The notes beneath the pieces are model-generated. The model was given only the letters and a program-made list of their open reading frames with translations, searched no databases and was not told the DNA's origin. Source: FCB group bacterium (GTDB taxonomy: Bacteria > Fidelibacterota > Marinisomatia > Marinisomatales > J089). From it: a stretch of 34,683 nucleotides of DNA. This document shows positions 9,176 to 16,911 of the stretch, in pieces. Position 1 is the first letter of the stretch. Each line of letters starts with the position of its first letter. The stretch spans positions 1-34,683 of the forward strand of contig JAADFQ010000116.1 in NCBI GenBank assembly GCA_013152835.1. The letters are read 5' to 3'. The position numbers and the translations under genes were made by a program.

Positions 9176-10476
9176 TATCGGGACGGGAAATGGCCCTGAA
9201 GGGTCTGATTGATTTCTATCATACCAGGCAACGCCTGGATATAATTTTCTATCGTCTTCATTCGAAGGCAATTCCTGATCGGGAGTGGCTGAGGGCACGG
9301 GTTTTGGTGAAGGATTGCCTTCGCTGGCGTCGCCACCTGGATCGCCACATTAATCATTTTTCCCGAAAACCGGCCGCTAAACTTCCCTTGAATCTTCGTT
9401 CCCTGGCACAAATATTGGTTTATGAAGTATTGATGGATGACGGAGTTCCGGCTTATGCTGCGGTCGACGAGGCGGTGAATCTGGCGCGAAAAAAAATCAG
9501 CCGGAAAGCAGCCGGATTTATCAATGCCCTGGGGCGGTCTCTGGAACGGTCTGCCATTGAATTTCCGGTCGGTTCTGTTGCGCAAAAAGAATCCTTCCCG
9601 GACTGGATGGTGAATCGTTGGAAAACGTTTTGGGGTGCGGAAGAGGCGAAACTCATCTGTCAGCACCTGAATAGCGGAACCGGCACGGTGATTCGCCGTA
9701 ATCCATCCATGATAAATGAAGCGGATTTAATCGATGACATTCAGGCGATCGGTGGTCAACTCGATCGGATGCCGGCCACCGATATATTTTATCGAGTGAC
9801 GGGGACACCGTCCGGACTCAGAACACTTCCCCGGTTTCTGGACGGATCTTTTTCTCTCCAGGGGCGGGGCGCCGGGGCCGTGGTTGAATTACTCAATCCA
9901 CAGCCAGGGGAAACCATTCTGGACGTATGTGCTGCTCCGGGGACCAAAACACGTTATATGGCTGAATTGATGCGGGGAGAGGGAACCATATTTGCTTCCG
10001 ATATTTCCTCAGAAAGAATATCGACGGCTCAGAAGGACGATCGTCGTCATCCCGCCCGAAATATTGAATGGTCCGTAAAAAATGCACAAGAAGATACCTT
10101 TCCTCTGGCGGAGGCGATTCTCATTGATGCTCCCTGTACCGGAACCGGGGTCATTGGAAAACATCCGGAAATAAAATGGCGGAGAAGGCCGGGCGACGTC
10201 CAAAAATTCCAGGAAATACAGATTGGTATACTTACCCATATGATGAAATTTCTAAAACCGGGAGGGCGAATCGTATACGCTACCTGTTCATTAGAGAAGG
10301 AAGAAAATTGGGATGTGGTCGATGCCGTGCTTAAATTAACAAAACATTTTGAGGTTGAGTCGCCCCGGGATCAATTTCCAGCGCATTGGATGGATAAGCG
10401 GGGTGCCCTGCATACCCGTCCGGTCCATGAATCCATTGATGGATTATTTGGCGTTATACTGAGGAAAAAATCTTGA
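9172..10476 (+). CDS. rsmB: 16S rRNA (cytosine-C5-)-methyltransferase RsmB
   Basis: This 434-residue protein has an N-terminal NusB-like RNA-binding domain (about residues 1-135) and a C-terminal SAM-dependent methyltransferase domain of the NOL1/NOP2/Sun type. SAM-binding motif I is LDVCAAPGTKTRYMAELM. The two cysteines used by m5C methyltransferases are in DAPCTGTGVIGKHPEIKW and ATCSLEKEEN. E. coli RsmB methylates C967 of 16S rRNA, and the NusB domain supports that assignment over RsmF. The TTG start at 9172 overlaps the fmt stop; an ATG at 9190 is an alternative start. The stop overlaps the TTG start of the next gene. Confidence 0.93.
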   Translation: MISGREMALKGLIDFYHTRQRLDIIFYRLHSKAIPDREWLRARVLVKDCLRWRRHLDRHINHFSRKPAAKLPLNLRSLAQILVYEVLMDDGVPAYAAVDEAVNLARKKISRKAAGFINALGRSLERSAIEFPVGSVAQKESFPDWMVNRWKTFWGAEEAKLICQHLNSGTGTVIRRNPSMINEADLIDDIQAIGGQLDRMPATDIFYRVTGTPSGLRTLPRFLDGSFSLQGRGAGAVVELLNPQPGETILDVCAAPGTKTRYMAELMRGEGTIFASDISSERISTAQKDDRRHPARNIEWSVKNAQEDTFPLAEAILIDAPCTGTGVIGKHPEIKWRRRPGDVQKFQEIQIGILTHMMKFLKPGGRIVYATCSLEKEENWDVVDAVLKLTKHFEVESPRDQFPAHWMDKRGALHTRPVHESIDGLFGVILRKKS

Positions 10477-11228
10477 AAACAATCATTCGATATCTGGTCT
10501 CCATCGGACTCATCACCCTGGCAATCCTGGTGTTGATGGAACTGGTTATCATGCCACTGTATACCCGTCAGAGTCAGGAGCGATATTTGGTGAATGTGGA
10601 GAATCGACCCTTGAAGAAATCACTATCGGTATTAAAGTCCGAAGGGTTTAAAGGCATGGTTTACGATACCCTGTACACCAATAGTCAGAATGCCGATTAT
10701 GTGGTTGATCAGTTTCCTCCTCCGAATACCAAAGTTAAGGAGGGACGAACCGTTCGGTTAACCATAACCCGTCCTGAAAAAATGGTATCCGTTCCTAATT
10801 TAATCGGGCAATCGCGACGCAGCGCTCAATTAATGCTGACCCAGGCCGGATTGGAGATCGATACGGTATTTACTGAGTATAATCCTGACTTTCCAAAAAA
10901 TACCGTGGTTTGGCAGGCTCCCAAAGCAGGCGATCCGGTTCCCCGGGGACTGGGCGTCCATCTGACCATCAGTAAGGGAATGCCGCCCAATTTCTTTCAG
11001 GTTCCCAATCTGTTTGGCCTTAGTCAGAAGAAAGCATTGGAAGAATTGCAGAAAGCGGGCTTGAAGCTGGGGAAAGTGTTTTACCGGCAAAATGAGGATT
11101 TAATCCCCTATACCGTGTTGGATCAATCCGTGGATGCCGGTACGGTTCTGGATCGTTCGCAGTCCATCGATATTACGATCAGCGTATTGGATATGCAGGA
11201 CATCTTTAACCAGATGATGAATCAATAG
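10473..11228 (+). CDS. Membrane-anchored protein with three PASTA domains
   Basis: This 251-residue protein has an N-terminal signal-anchor helix (about residues 5-30) and then three PASTA repeats (about residues 38-105, 106-173 and 176-244). The second and third begin with the usual VPNL(I/F)G followed by an A..L..AGL helix, and repeats end in a strand of the LTI(S/T) type. PASTA domains bind peptidoglycan or muropeptides and are usually the outer part of Ser/Thr kinases or penicillin-binding proteins. No kinase or transpeptidase domain is present here, so it is an orphan PASTA protein in the periplasm. The start is TTG, overlapping the rsmB stop (TTGA). The location between rsmB and cell-envelope genes suggests a housekeeping wall-related role; its precise function is unknown. 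Confidence 0.9.
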   Translation: MKTIIRYLVSIGLITLAILVLMELVIMPLYTRQSQERYLVNVENRPLKKSLSVLKSEGFKGMVYDTLYTNSQNADYVVDQFPPPNTKVKEGRTVRLTITRPEKMVSVPNLIGQSRRSAQLMLTQAGLEIDTVFTEYNPDFPKNTVVWQAPKAGDPVPRGLGVHLTISKGMPPNFFQVPNLFGLSQKKALEELQKAGLKLGKVFYRQNEDLIPYTVLDQSVDAGTVLDRSQSIDITISVLDMQDIFNQMMNQ

Positions 11229-11232
11229 CCTC

Positions 11233-11820
11233 GTGATTACTTCCGGTTACTGGTTTCGCAAGCTCATCCATCTGGCAAATGCGTTGATACCGCTCATATA
11301 TCTCGTCGTATTTACCGAACGATGGATCCCGGCTCTCATCTTGTCGGTGCTTGTTATGTTGGCCCTCGTTATCGAATTCTTACGGAAACGTTCCGGGTGG
11401 ATAAACCAGTTCTTTAACCGTTACCTCAATTTTATGTTGAAAACTGATGAAATGGACGGAATCTGGACCGGCGCAACCTGGGTTTTCCTGGGCTCTCTGA
11501 TTACGATTGTTGTCTTCCCGAAACCGTTGGCTATTCTGGCTTTACTTTATATGTGTTTTGGTGATACGGTGGCCGCCCTGGTAGGGAAAGCATGGGGCCG
11601 ACTCCGATTCGGTGAAAAATCGCTGGAAGGTTTTCTCTCCGGATTAGCGGTTTGTTTTGTTATCGCCTGGTTTTTTCCCGAACTTTCTTGGCCGGTCCGC
11701 AGTATAGGTGCAATTATGGCCATGAGTGTCGAGATACTACCCATTCCAATCGATGATAACCTGAGAATTCCGGTTTTCTCCGGAGCGGCGATGACTCTGG
11801 CAGGGATGGTTGGCTTATGA
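11233..11820 (+). CDS. SEC59/DGK1/VTE5-like membrane CTP-dependent kinase (dolichol kinase-like)
   Basis: A 195-residue membrane protein with about six helices. The opening RKLIHLANALIPLIYL and the stretch with GDTVAALVGKAWGRLRFGEKSLEGFLSG match the SEC59/VTE5 family: the G-D, the K-x-W-G-R-x-R and the K-S-x-E-G motifs. This family of polyprenol, dolichol, phytol and diacylglycerol kinases uses CTP and was related to CDP-diacylglycerol synthases. A D-D-N-L-R-I-P motif near the end is also typical. It would phosphorylate a lipid alcohol at the inner membrane; the substrate cannot be told from sequence. The start is GTG, 4 bases after the PASTA gene stop, and the stop overlaps the next gene by 4 bases (ATGA). 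Confidence 0.8.
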   Translation: MITSGYWFRKLIHLANALIPLIYLVVFTERWIPALILSVLVMLALVIEFLRKRSGWINQFFNRYLNFMLKTDEMDGIWTGATWVFLGSLITIVVFPKPLAILALLYMCFGDTVAALVGKAWGRLRFGEKSLEGFLSGLAVCFVIAWFFPELSWPVRSIGAIMAMSVEILPIPIDDNLRIPVFSGAAMTLAGMVGL

Positions 11821-13877
11821 CGTTTTTATCACCGGGGATTCTGTGGGGTTTATTTGCAGCAGCGATTCCTATTCTGATTCATTTAATCAGCCAGCGAAAT
11901 ACGCGGGAAGTGGAATTCAGTTCACTGGTATTCATCCAGGAATTGGAGCATGAAACGTTGCGGAATGTGAATTTACGCCAATGGCTGTTAATTCTGCTTC
12001 GCACGCTAATTATTCTGTTTCTGGTTCTGGCTTTTGCCAAGCCCGTTCGACAGGGAATCATCCCCTCCTGGGTGGCTGGCGAGCAGCAATCCCGCATCGT
12101 ATGTCTCGTGGACAATTCGGCGAGTATGGCTGCGGAGGGTCGAGGAATATCTTTCCTGGACCAGGCGAAAGTGCTGGTGCCGGAAATTCTGGCATCCATC
12201 AAAGGGGATCGTACGGTTGCCATTTATCAGACAACACCTTTTCAAAAGATTTATGACGGAGCGCCGAATTCAACAGATATTCAGTCCAAACTTTCGGATA
12301 TGGTTCAAACGGCCGGCAAGGATCATCTCTGGTCGGCGGTTGATTCCATTCTTGTCCGGGAAAAACCGCATGAACCCAATAAGGAATTTTTTATCCTGAG
12401 TGATTTACCTTCATTACCGTCCACGGAATGGACACCGGACTCCACCTGGCGGTATTATCTGGTTCCGTTTCCTGAAGTTGAGGATAATCTGTCCATTCAA
12501 TCGGCGGAGATACTGAGTGAAGTCAGACTGCCGACGTCGCTATTGAAGATCCAGACCGCACTGGTAAATAATGGCCAAATCGAAAAACGGAATATTCCCA
12601 TTGATTTATATTTGAGTGATCAACGGGTGGGGCAGGTTGTATCGACATTAGCTGCGAAAAGTCGGAAGGGCTATCTTTTTCAGGCTTTTCCCGGTGATGT
12701 GGGTATCATCAAAGGCCGGCTTGAAATTCCCGAAGATGATTTTTCACTGGATAATCGCTGGACCCTGGATATCTCGATTCCCGAACAGATTGTATGCAAT
12801 GTGACCACCGGGAAAGGGGAGGATGGTTTTTTCCTGAATCTGGCCTTATCCTCCATTGACAATCAAGCCGACTTTCTCATCGTGACCCGAAATCCCAATT
12901 CCGTCCCGGAAAACCTGCTCTTGGATGAATCGGATGTCTTTATACTGCATAATCCGGATTTCATTCCCGACAGGACGGCAAAAAACATCAAATCCTTCCT
13001 GGAAGCAGGCGGCAGCGGACTGATCTTTTATGGGGAATCACTGGCCAATAATCTTAGCAAAACGGCCCGAAATGCTTTGGGTCTGCCCGTATCGAAGGGG
13101 TTGCGTCAGGCGGGAGCCGATAATTATTATTCACTGAATTCGAAAACAACCCATGCCATTCTCTCGGACCTGAATTTGCGCAATTTGAAAGGTGAACTTC
13201 CCCAGGTGTTCCGATATATCCGGTTGCGACCCGGCCCCGAAGATGAAATCATTTTACGGTTGACGAATGGTGATCCGTTTCTTATTCGCCATTCCATCGG
13301 ACGGGGATCATTATTCATTATCTCCAGTCTCATGAATCTAAGCTGGAATGATCTTCCCATGAGGGGGTTACTGGTACCCTTGCTGCACCGGTTGTTAATC
13401 GTATCGGCAACGGATGAAACCCAGACGTCGCCGGTGGAAGTCGGAGAGCCCAAAATTCTGTCGATTCCGAGGGAAGTTATCAGCAATCAATGGGAAGTAA
13501 TCAGTCCCTCGGGAAAAAGCTTTCTGGTCATTCCTGATTTTAATACGGAATCACTGATCATTAATAATACGCTGGAAGTGGGCTCCTACGATATCCAGGC
13601 TGACGGATATCCCTATGCCTCCTTTTCGACCCGCCTGGCGCCGACAGAATATCCGGACTACCGGGCGGATCCTGATCGCCTGATGGATAGCTTCGCAGGG
13701 GCAACCGTACGCCGGATAACCCCCGGTCCGCGAATCAAAGCGGATTTGGAATCGATTCGCTATGGAAAATCCTTATGGCGTTTCTTTTTGATTCTGGCGC
13801 TGTTTTGTGCGGTTGCCGAAACCATTATTGGACGTTTAAATCCGGCCACGGTCCGGGCGCCAAAACATGAATCCTGA
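11817..13877 (+). CDS. BatA-type double-transmembrane protein with vWA-like domain
   Basis: This 686-residue protein starts with the BatA/'aerotolerance regulator N-terminal' domain. Helix 1 (LWGLFAAAIPILIHLI) is followed by R-N-T-R-E-V-E-F-S-S-L and a second helix (LLILLRTLIILFLVLAFAKP). A von Willebrand A-like domain follows with a MIDAS start D99-N-S101-A-S103. The middle part (about residues 215-600) resembles the extended soluble region seen in FCB-group homologues. A last helix (about residues 655-675) precedes the C-terminus. The family is linked to envelope stress or complex assembly, but no biochemical function is established. No MoxR ATPase or BatB partner is adjacent, unlike classic Bat operons. 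It overlaps the previous gene by 4 bases and hflX by 11 bases. Confidence 0.82.
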   Translation: MTFLSPGILWGLFAAAIPILIHLISQRNTREVEFSSLVFIQELEHETLRNVNLRQWLLILLRTLIILFLVLAFAKPVRQGIIPSWVAGEQQSRIVCLVDNSASMAAEGRGISFLDQAKVLVPEILASIKGDRTVAIYQTTPFQKIYDGAPNSTDIQSKLSDMVQTAGKDHLWSAVDSILVREKPHEPNKEFFILSDLPSLPSTEWTPDSTWRYYLVPFPEVEDNLSIQSAEILSEVRLPTSLLKIQTALVNNGQIEKRNIPIDLYLSDQRVGQVVSTLAAKSRKGYLFQAFPGDVGIIKGRLEIPEDDFSLDNRWTLDISIPEQIVCNVTTGKGEDGFFLNLALSSIDNQADFLIVTRNPNSVPENLLLDESDVFILHNPDFIPDRTAKNIKSFLEAGGSGLIFYGESLANNLSKTARNALGLPVSKGLRQAGADNYYSLNSKTTHAILSDLNLRNLKGELPQVFRYIRLRPGPEDEIILRLTNGDPFLIRHSIGRGSLFIISSLMNLSWNDLPMRGLLVPLLHRLLIVSATDETQTSPVEVGEPKILSIPREVISNQWEVISPSGKSFLVIPDFNTESLIINNTLEVGSYDIQADGYPYASFSTRLAPTEYPDYRADPDRLMDSFAGATVRRITPGPRIKADLESIRYGKSLWRFFLILALFCAVAETIIGRLNPATVRAPKHES

Positions 13878-15138
13878 TTTATCCGTAAACCGGGAAAATG
13901 CCATTCTGGTGGGCGTTATTCACGGTCATAACGACGCCGAAAAGGTTCAGCTTCACATGGATGAACTGGCGCTTCTGGCGGATACGGCCGGTGCGGATAT
14001 TGCGGGGCGAGTGGTTCAAAAATTATCCCGGATCAATCCTTCATTTTTTGTGGGTAAGGGCAAAGCGGAACAGATTGTTCATCAAGCCCAGGAACTGAAT
14101 TGCCAGTTAATTATCTTTGATGATGATCTGAATCCCGGTCAGGTGAAAAATTTTCAAAAATTATCCGAAAGTATCAAAGTTATTGATCGTTCAGCCTTGA
14201 TTCTGGATATTTTTCGGAAACATGCCAAAACCAGGGAATCGAAAACCCAGGTTGAACTGGCCCATCTCCAGTATCTGCTTCCTCGTCTGACCAGGATGTG
14301 GACCCATCTGGAACGTCAGATGGGCGGTATCGGGACCCGGGCCGGGGCCGGAGAAACACAGATTGAGGTGGATCGCCGGTTAATTCGCAACCGGATTGCT
14401 CATTTAAAGAAAGAGTTGGTCAGAATCGGGAAGGAACGAACGATTCAAACCAAGCGTCGGGAGAACGGATTCCGGGTTGCTCTCGTGGGATATACCAATG
14501 CAGGGAAATCAACCCTGATGAACGCACTGACCGGAGCCGAGGTTTATATTCAGGATCAGTTGTTTGCTACTCTGGACACAACGGTCCGCAAGGTTCAACT
14601 GGATGAATCGCGGATCTTTTTCCTCAGTGATACGGTGGGATTTATTCGCAAACTTCCCCATCATCTGGTGGCCAGTTTTCGCAGTACCCTGGCGGAGGTA
14701 ACCCATGCCGATTTAATCTTAATTGTCCTCGATGCTTCCTCAACGCAGCTTCAGGAACATCTGGATACGATTATGTCGGTTCTTAAAGATTTGGAAGCCG
14801 ATCGGGAAAACCATGTATTAATTCTAAATAAAATTGATTTAATCGACGATGCTCACCACGTTCAACGCCTGCGCAATCAATTCCCGGAAGCCATCATGGT
14901 ATCGGCACGGAATCACCTGCGGTTGGACAAATTGTTACTGTCAGTAGCCGGAAAAATTGATCAACGGTTTATTACGGCTGAAGTGGAAATTCCCTTTCAT
15001 CAGGGGAAAAATATTGCTCTGGCTCAGGATGGTGTGGAAGTGTTGCATCGGGAAGTGAGTGCATCCGGGATTCGTCTTACGATTCGCGGGTTGACCGGTC
15101 GCGTGAACCAGATTTTACATACCGTATCCGAGTTATAA
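13867..15138 (+). CDS. hflX: Ribosome-associated GTPase HflX
   Basis: A 423-residue GTPase that binds 50S or 70S ribosomes and splits stalled or heat-inactivated ribosomes. The N-terminal HflX domain shows FFVGKGKAEQI, DDDLNPGQVKNF and DRSALILDIFRKHAKTRESK, then the linker helix segment with R-Q-M-G-G-I-G-T-R-A-G-A-G-E-T. The G domain has G1 GYTNAGKST, G3 DTVGF followed by IRKLPHHLVASFRSTL, and G4 NKID. A short C-terminal domain follows. It begins inside the end of the BatA-type gene (11-base overlap) and is the last gene of this run, followed within bases by a hairpin terminator. Confidence 0.96.
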   Translation: MNPDLSVNRENAILVGVIHGHNDAEKVQLHMDELALLADTAGADIAGRVVQKLSRINPSFFVGKGKAEQIVHQAQELNCQLIIFDDDLNPGQVKNFQKLSESIKVIDRSALILDIFRKHAKTRESKTQVELAHLQYLLPRLTRMWTHLERQMGGIGTRAGAGETQIEVDRRLIRNRIAHLKKELVRIGKERTIQTKRRENGFRVALVGYTNAGKSTLMNALTGAEVYIQDQLFATLDTTVRKVQLDESRIFFLSDTVGFIRKLPHHLVASFRSTLAEVTHADLILIVLDASSTQLQEHLDTIMSVLKDLEADRENHVLILNKIDLIDDAHHVQRLRNQFPEAIMVSARNHLRLDKLLLSVAGKIDQRFITAEVEIPFHQGKNIALAQDGVEVLHREVSASGIRLTIRGLTGRVNQILHTVSEL

Positions 15139-15163
15139 AAAACCCCCGCCGGAGCGGGGGTTT
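15137..15163 (+). terminator. Bidirectional intrinsic terminator after hflX
   Basis: A perfect 10-base stem (AAACCCCCGC at 15140-15149 pairing with GCGGGGGTTT at 15154-15163) encloses a CGGA tetraloop. On the + strand it ends with three Ts right after the hflX stop. On the - strand the six As at 15137-15142 give a stronger U-tract, so it can also stop transcripts coming leftwards from the symporter gene at 15604. Confidence 0.85.
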
Positions 15164-15603
15164 AAATATCCATTGCCGGCGATTTTCAGGACCGTGATTT
15201 GACACGGTGGAGGCCTCCCGCCACCAGCAAACTTCCTTGATCCCGAATCCGGGAAAGGCCTGTTTTTTGATGCCGGAGTACAGCTTCCTAGGGTAATGAT
15301 TGAAGATCCTGAAATACGTTCCGACAATGGAAAGGTCAAAGAGCATTAGGAATCTATTTTTGAGCCGTAATGCCGGGCAAGGAGAATCGGTGTATTCGCT
15401 ACAGAAAAGGACTGCAATCGGACAAAGAGTAGTGAGTAATTATTTACTTTGCAGGAGACCTTAGCGCCGGTCGTATCATTCGCAGTTTAAGAAAAGGGTC
15501 TCCATAGGCCCGCCTTTATTCTTTGGGAGCAAGTGGGGTAGCTTTGAGGTTCGGACCGTTGATTTCTCGAGGGAAAACTTTGTTATTTAAACGTAGGCGT
15601 CCA
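15164..15603. other. Non-coding, hairpin-rich intergenic stretch between hflX and the DAACS symporter
   Basis: No convincing protein is seen in this 440-base stretch; the open frames across it are short and resemble no family I know. It holds several inverted repeats. ACCGTG/CACGGT (15191-15208) has a 6-base loop. A 10-base palindrome GGAGGCCTCC lies at 15209-15218. TCCCG/CGGGA spans 15241-15254. GGAGACC (15454-15460) faces GGTCTCC (15497-15503). Near its right end (15530-15565) it carries a degenerate repeat also found upstream of ffh. It could hold a structured RNA or the remains of a small mobile element; neither can be decided here. No tRNA, tmRNA or SRP RNA signature was recognised. Confidence 0.5.
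15530..15565 (+). repeat. Degenerate dispersed repeat, copy 1
   Basis: This block runs from CAAGTGGGG to ACCGTTGATTT. It matches 24817-24857 in the same orientation, with an identical 11-base end (ACCGTTGATTT), a shared CAAGTG start, and TAG.TTTG plus GGTT between them, allowing one gap of about 7 bases. Both copies lie in non-coding, hairpin-rich DNA. The match was found by eye. Confidence 0.45.
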
Positions 15604-16833
15604 TTATTCCGGATACAACTCCGTTTCCCCTTCGCTCTTGGCTACGACGACCGCGCCAATGGAGTCACTGGTAACATTGACCATAGTGCGAAACATGTCC
15701 AGGGGACGGTCAACAGCCAGCATGGTTCCTACGATCAAGGCCGCTCCGGCATTGTCGCCCAGCCCAACGGCGTCGAGGACGATAAAGATCATCACCAGAC
15801 CGGCGGAAGGTACTGCTGCCGTGCCAACGGAGGCCAAAAAGGCGGTGAGAACAATCGTCAACTGCTGGGCAAACCCCATATCCGCACCGAGTGCCTGGGC
15901 GATGAAAAGAACGCCGGCGCATTCGTAAAGTGCAGTGCCGTCCATATTGATTGTGGCTCCGAGGGGCAGGACAAAACTGGTGACCTTATTGGAAACACCG
16001 GCACTATTTTCAATACAATCCATGGTCACCGGCAGGGTGGCGCCGGACGAACTGGTGGAAAAAGCGGTCAGGAAGGCCGGCATCATGGCGCGGGCATGTT
16101 TTAACGGATTAATTCGCGTGAACAGCCAGAATACGAGGGGAAGAACAATGAAAAAATGCAGGGACAAACCGGCCGTAATCGTGATCATATACAGCCCGAC
16201 GGCCTTGAATAATTCGAATCCTGCAGTGGCCACAGCCTTGGTGATCAGTCCGAAAACACCGATAGGAAGAAGCCGGATGATACCCCGGGTCAGTGTCATC
16301 ATGGCGGAAAAGCCGAATTGGAAAAAATCATTTAAAAATTTCTGTGGCCGACCCTCCAGCCGCGTGATGGCAAAACCAAACGCAATCGACCAGAAAATAA
16401 TCGCCAGCATATCCCCGTTGGCCATGGCCTTCACCGGATTGGTGGGAATCATCCGGAGCAGAATTTCAAACATTGATTTTGGTTTGTTCAGGGTGCCGGG
16501 ATCAAAGGCCTGAAAATTTCCGCTGAGATTTAATCCGGCGCCGGGTTTGATCAGATTCGTCATGGCCAGACCAATCAGAATTGCCAGAATAGAGGTCAGG
16601 AAATAATATCCGAATGTTTTGGCTCCCATGCGTCCCAGCGTACGACTGTCCCCCAGACCGGCGACTCCGGACGTGATCGAAAAAATAATTAAAGGGACAA
16701 TGATCATCTTCAATAAACGCAGAAATAAGGTACCCAGCGGGGCGACGAATAAGGCCTTTTCGCCCAGGGACAGGGCGAAGATAGTTCCGGCCGCCATGGC
16801 GATCAGAACCTGCCAATGCAGTTTAATTTTCAT
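15604..16833 (-). CDS. Dicarboxylate/amino acid:cation symporter (DAACS family)
   Basis: A 409-residue membrane protein of the GltP/DctA/GltPh type. The serine-rich hairpin motif TSSSGATLPVTM and the core motif LPLGATINMDGTALYE are intact. The C-terminal hairpin segment with SVGTAAVPSAG and the D-x-x-L-D-M-F-R-T-M-V-N-V motif (substrate and sodium binding) are also present. It takes up glutamate, aspartate or C4-dicarboxylates together with Na+ or H+. I chose the ATG at 16833 because a GGAGGA ribosome binding site lies 8-9 bases before it. A TTG at 16851 would overlap that site. The next gene on this strand (yyaL-like) ends about 80 bases upstream, so both may share a transcript. Confidence 0.93.
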   Translation of the reverse strand: MKIKLHWQVLIAMAAGTIFALSLGEKALFVAPLGTLFLRLLKMIIVPLIIFSITSGVAGLGDSRTLGRMGAKTFGYYFLTSILAILIGLAMTNLIKPGAGLNLSGNFQAFDPGTLNKPKSMFEILLRMIPTNPVKAMANGDMLAIIFWSIAFGFAITRLEGRPQKFLNDFFQFGFSAMMTLTRGIIRLLPIGVFGLITKAVATAGFELFKAVGLYMITITAGLSLHFFIVLPLVFWLFTRINPLKHARAMMPAFLTAFSTSSSGATLPVTMDCIENSAGVSNKVTSFVLPLGATINMDGTALYECAGVLFIAQALGADMGFAQQLTIVLTAFLASVGTAAVPSAGLVMIFIVLDAVGLGDNAGAALIVGTMLAVDRPLDMFRTMVNVTSDSIGAVVVAKSEGETELYPE

Positions 16834-16911
16834 GGTAAAGAATTCCTCCAATCATGGTCCAATATAGGACCAATCCGGTAGATGCCTCTACTGCTAATCG
16901 GTGGAATGAAA

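Noticed and set aside
15540-15565. tRNA-like T-arm (GGTTCGGACC).
   Set aside because: No matching acceptor stem, D-arm or anticodon arm can be laid out around it.
15523-16513. Long open frames on the + strand across the symporter gene (15523-16104 and 15935-16513).
   Set aside because: They are antisense to a clear DAACS transporter, resemble no family and have low-complexity residue use typical of shadow frames.
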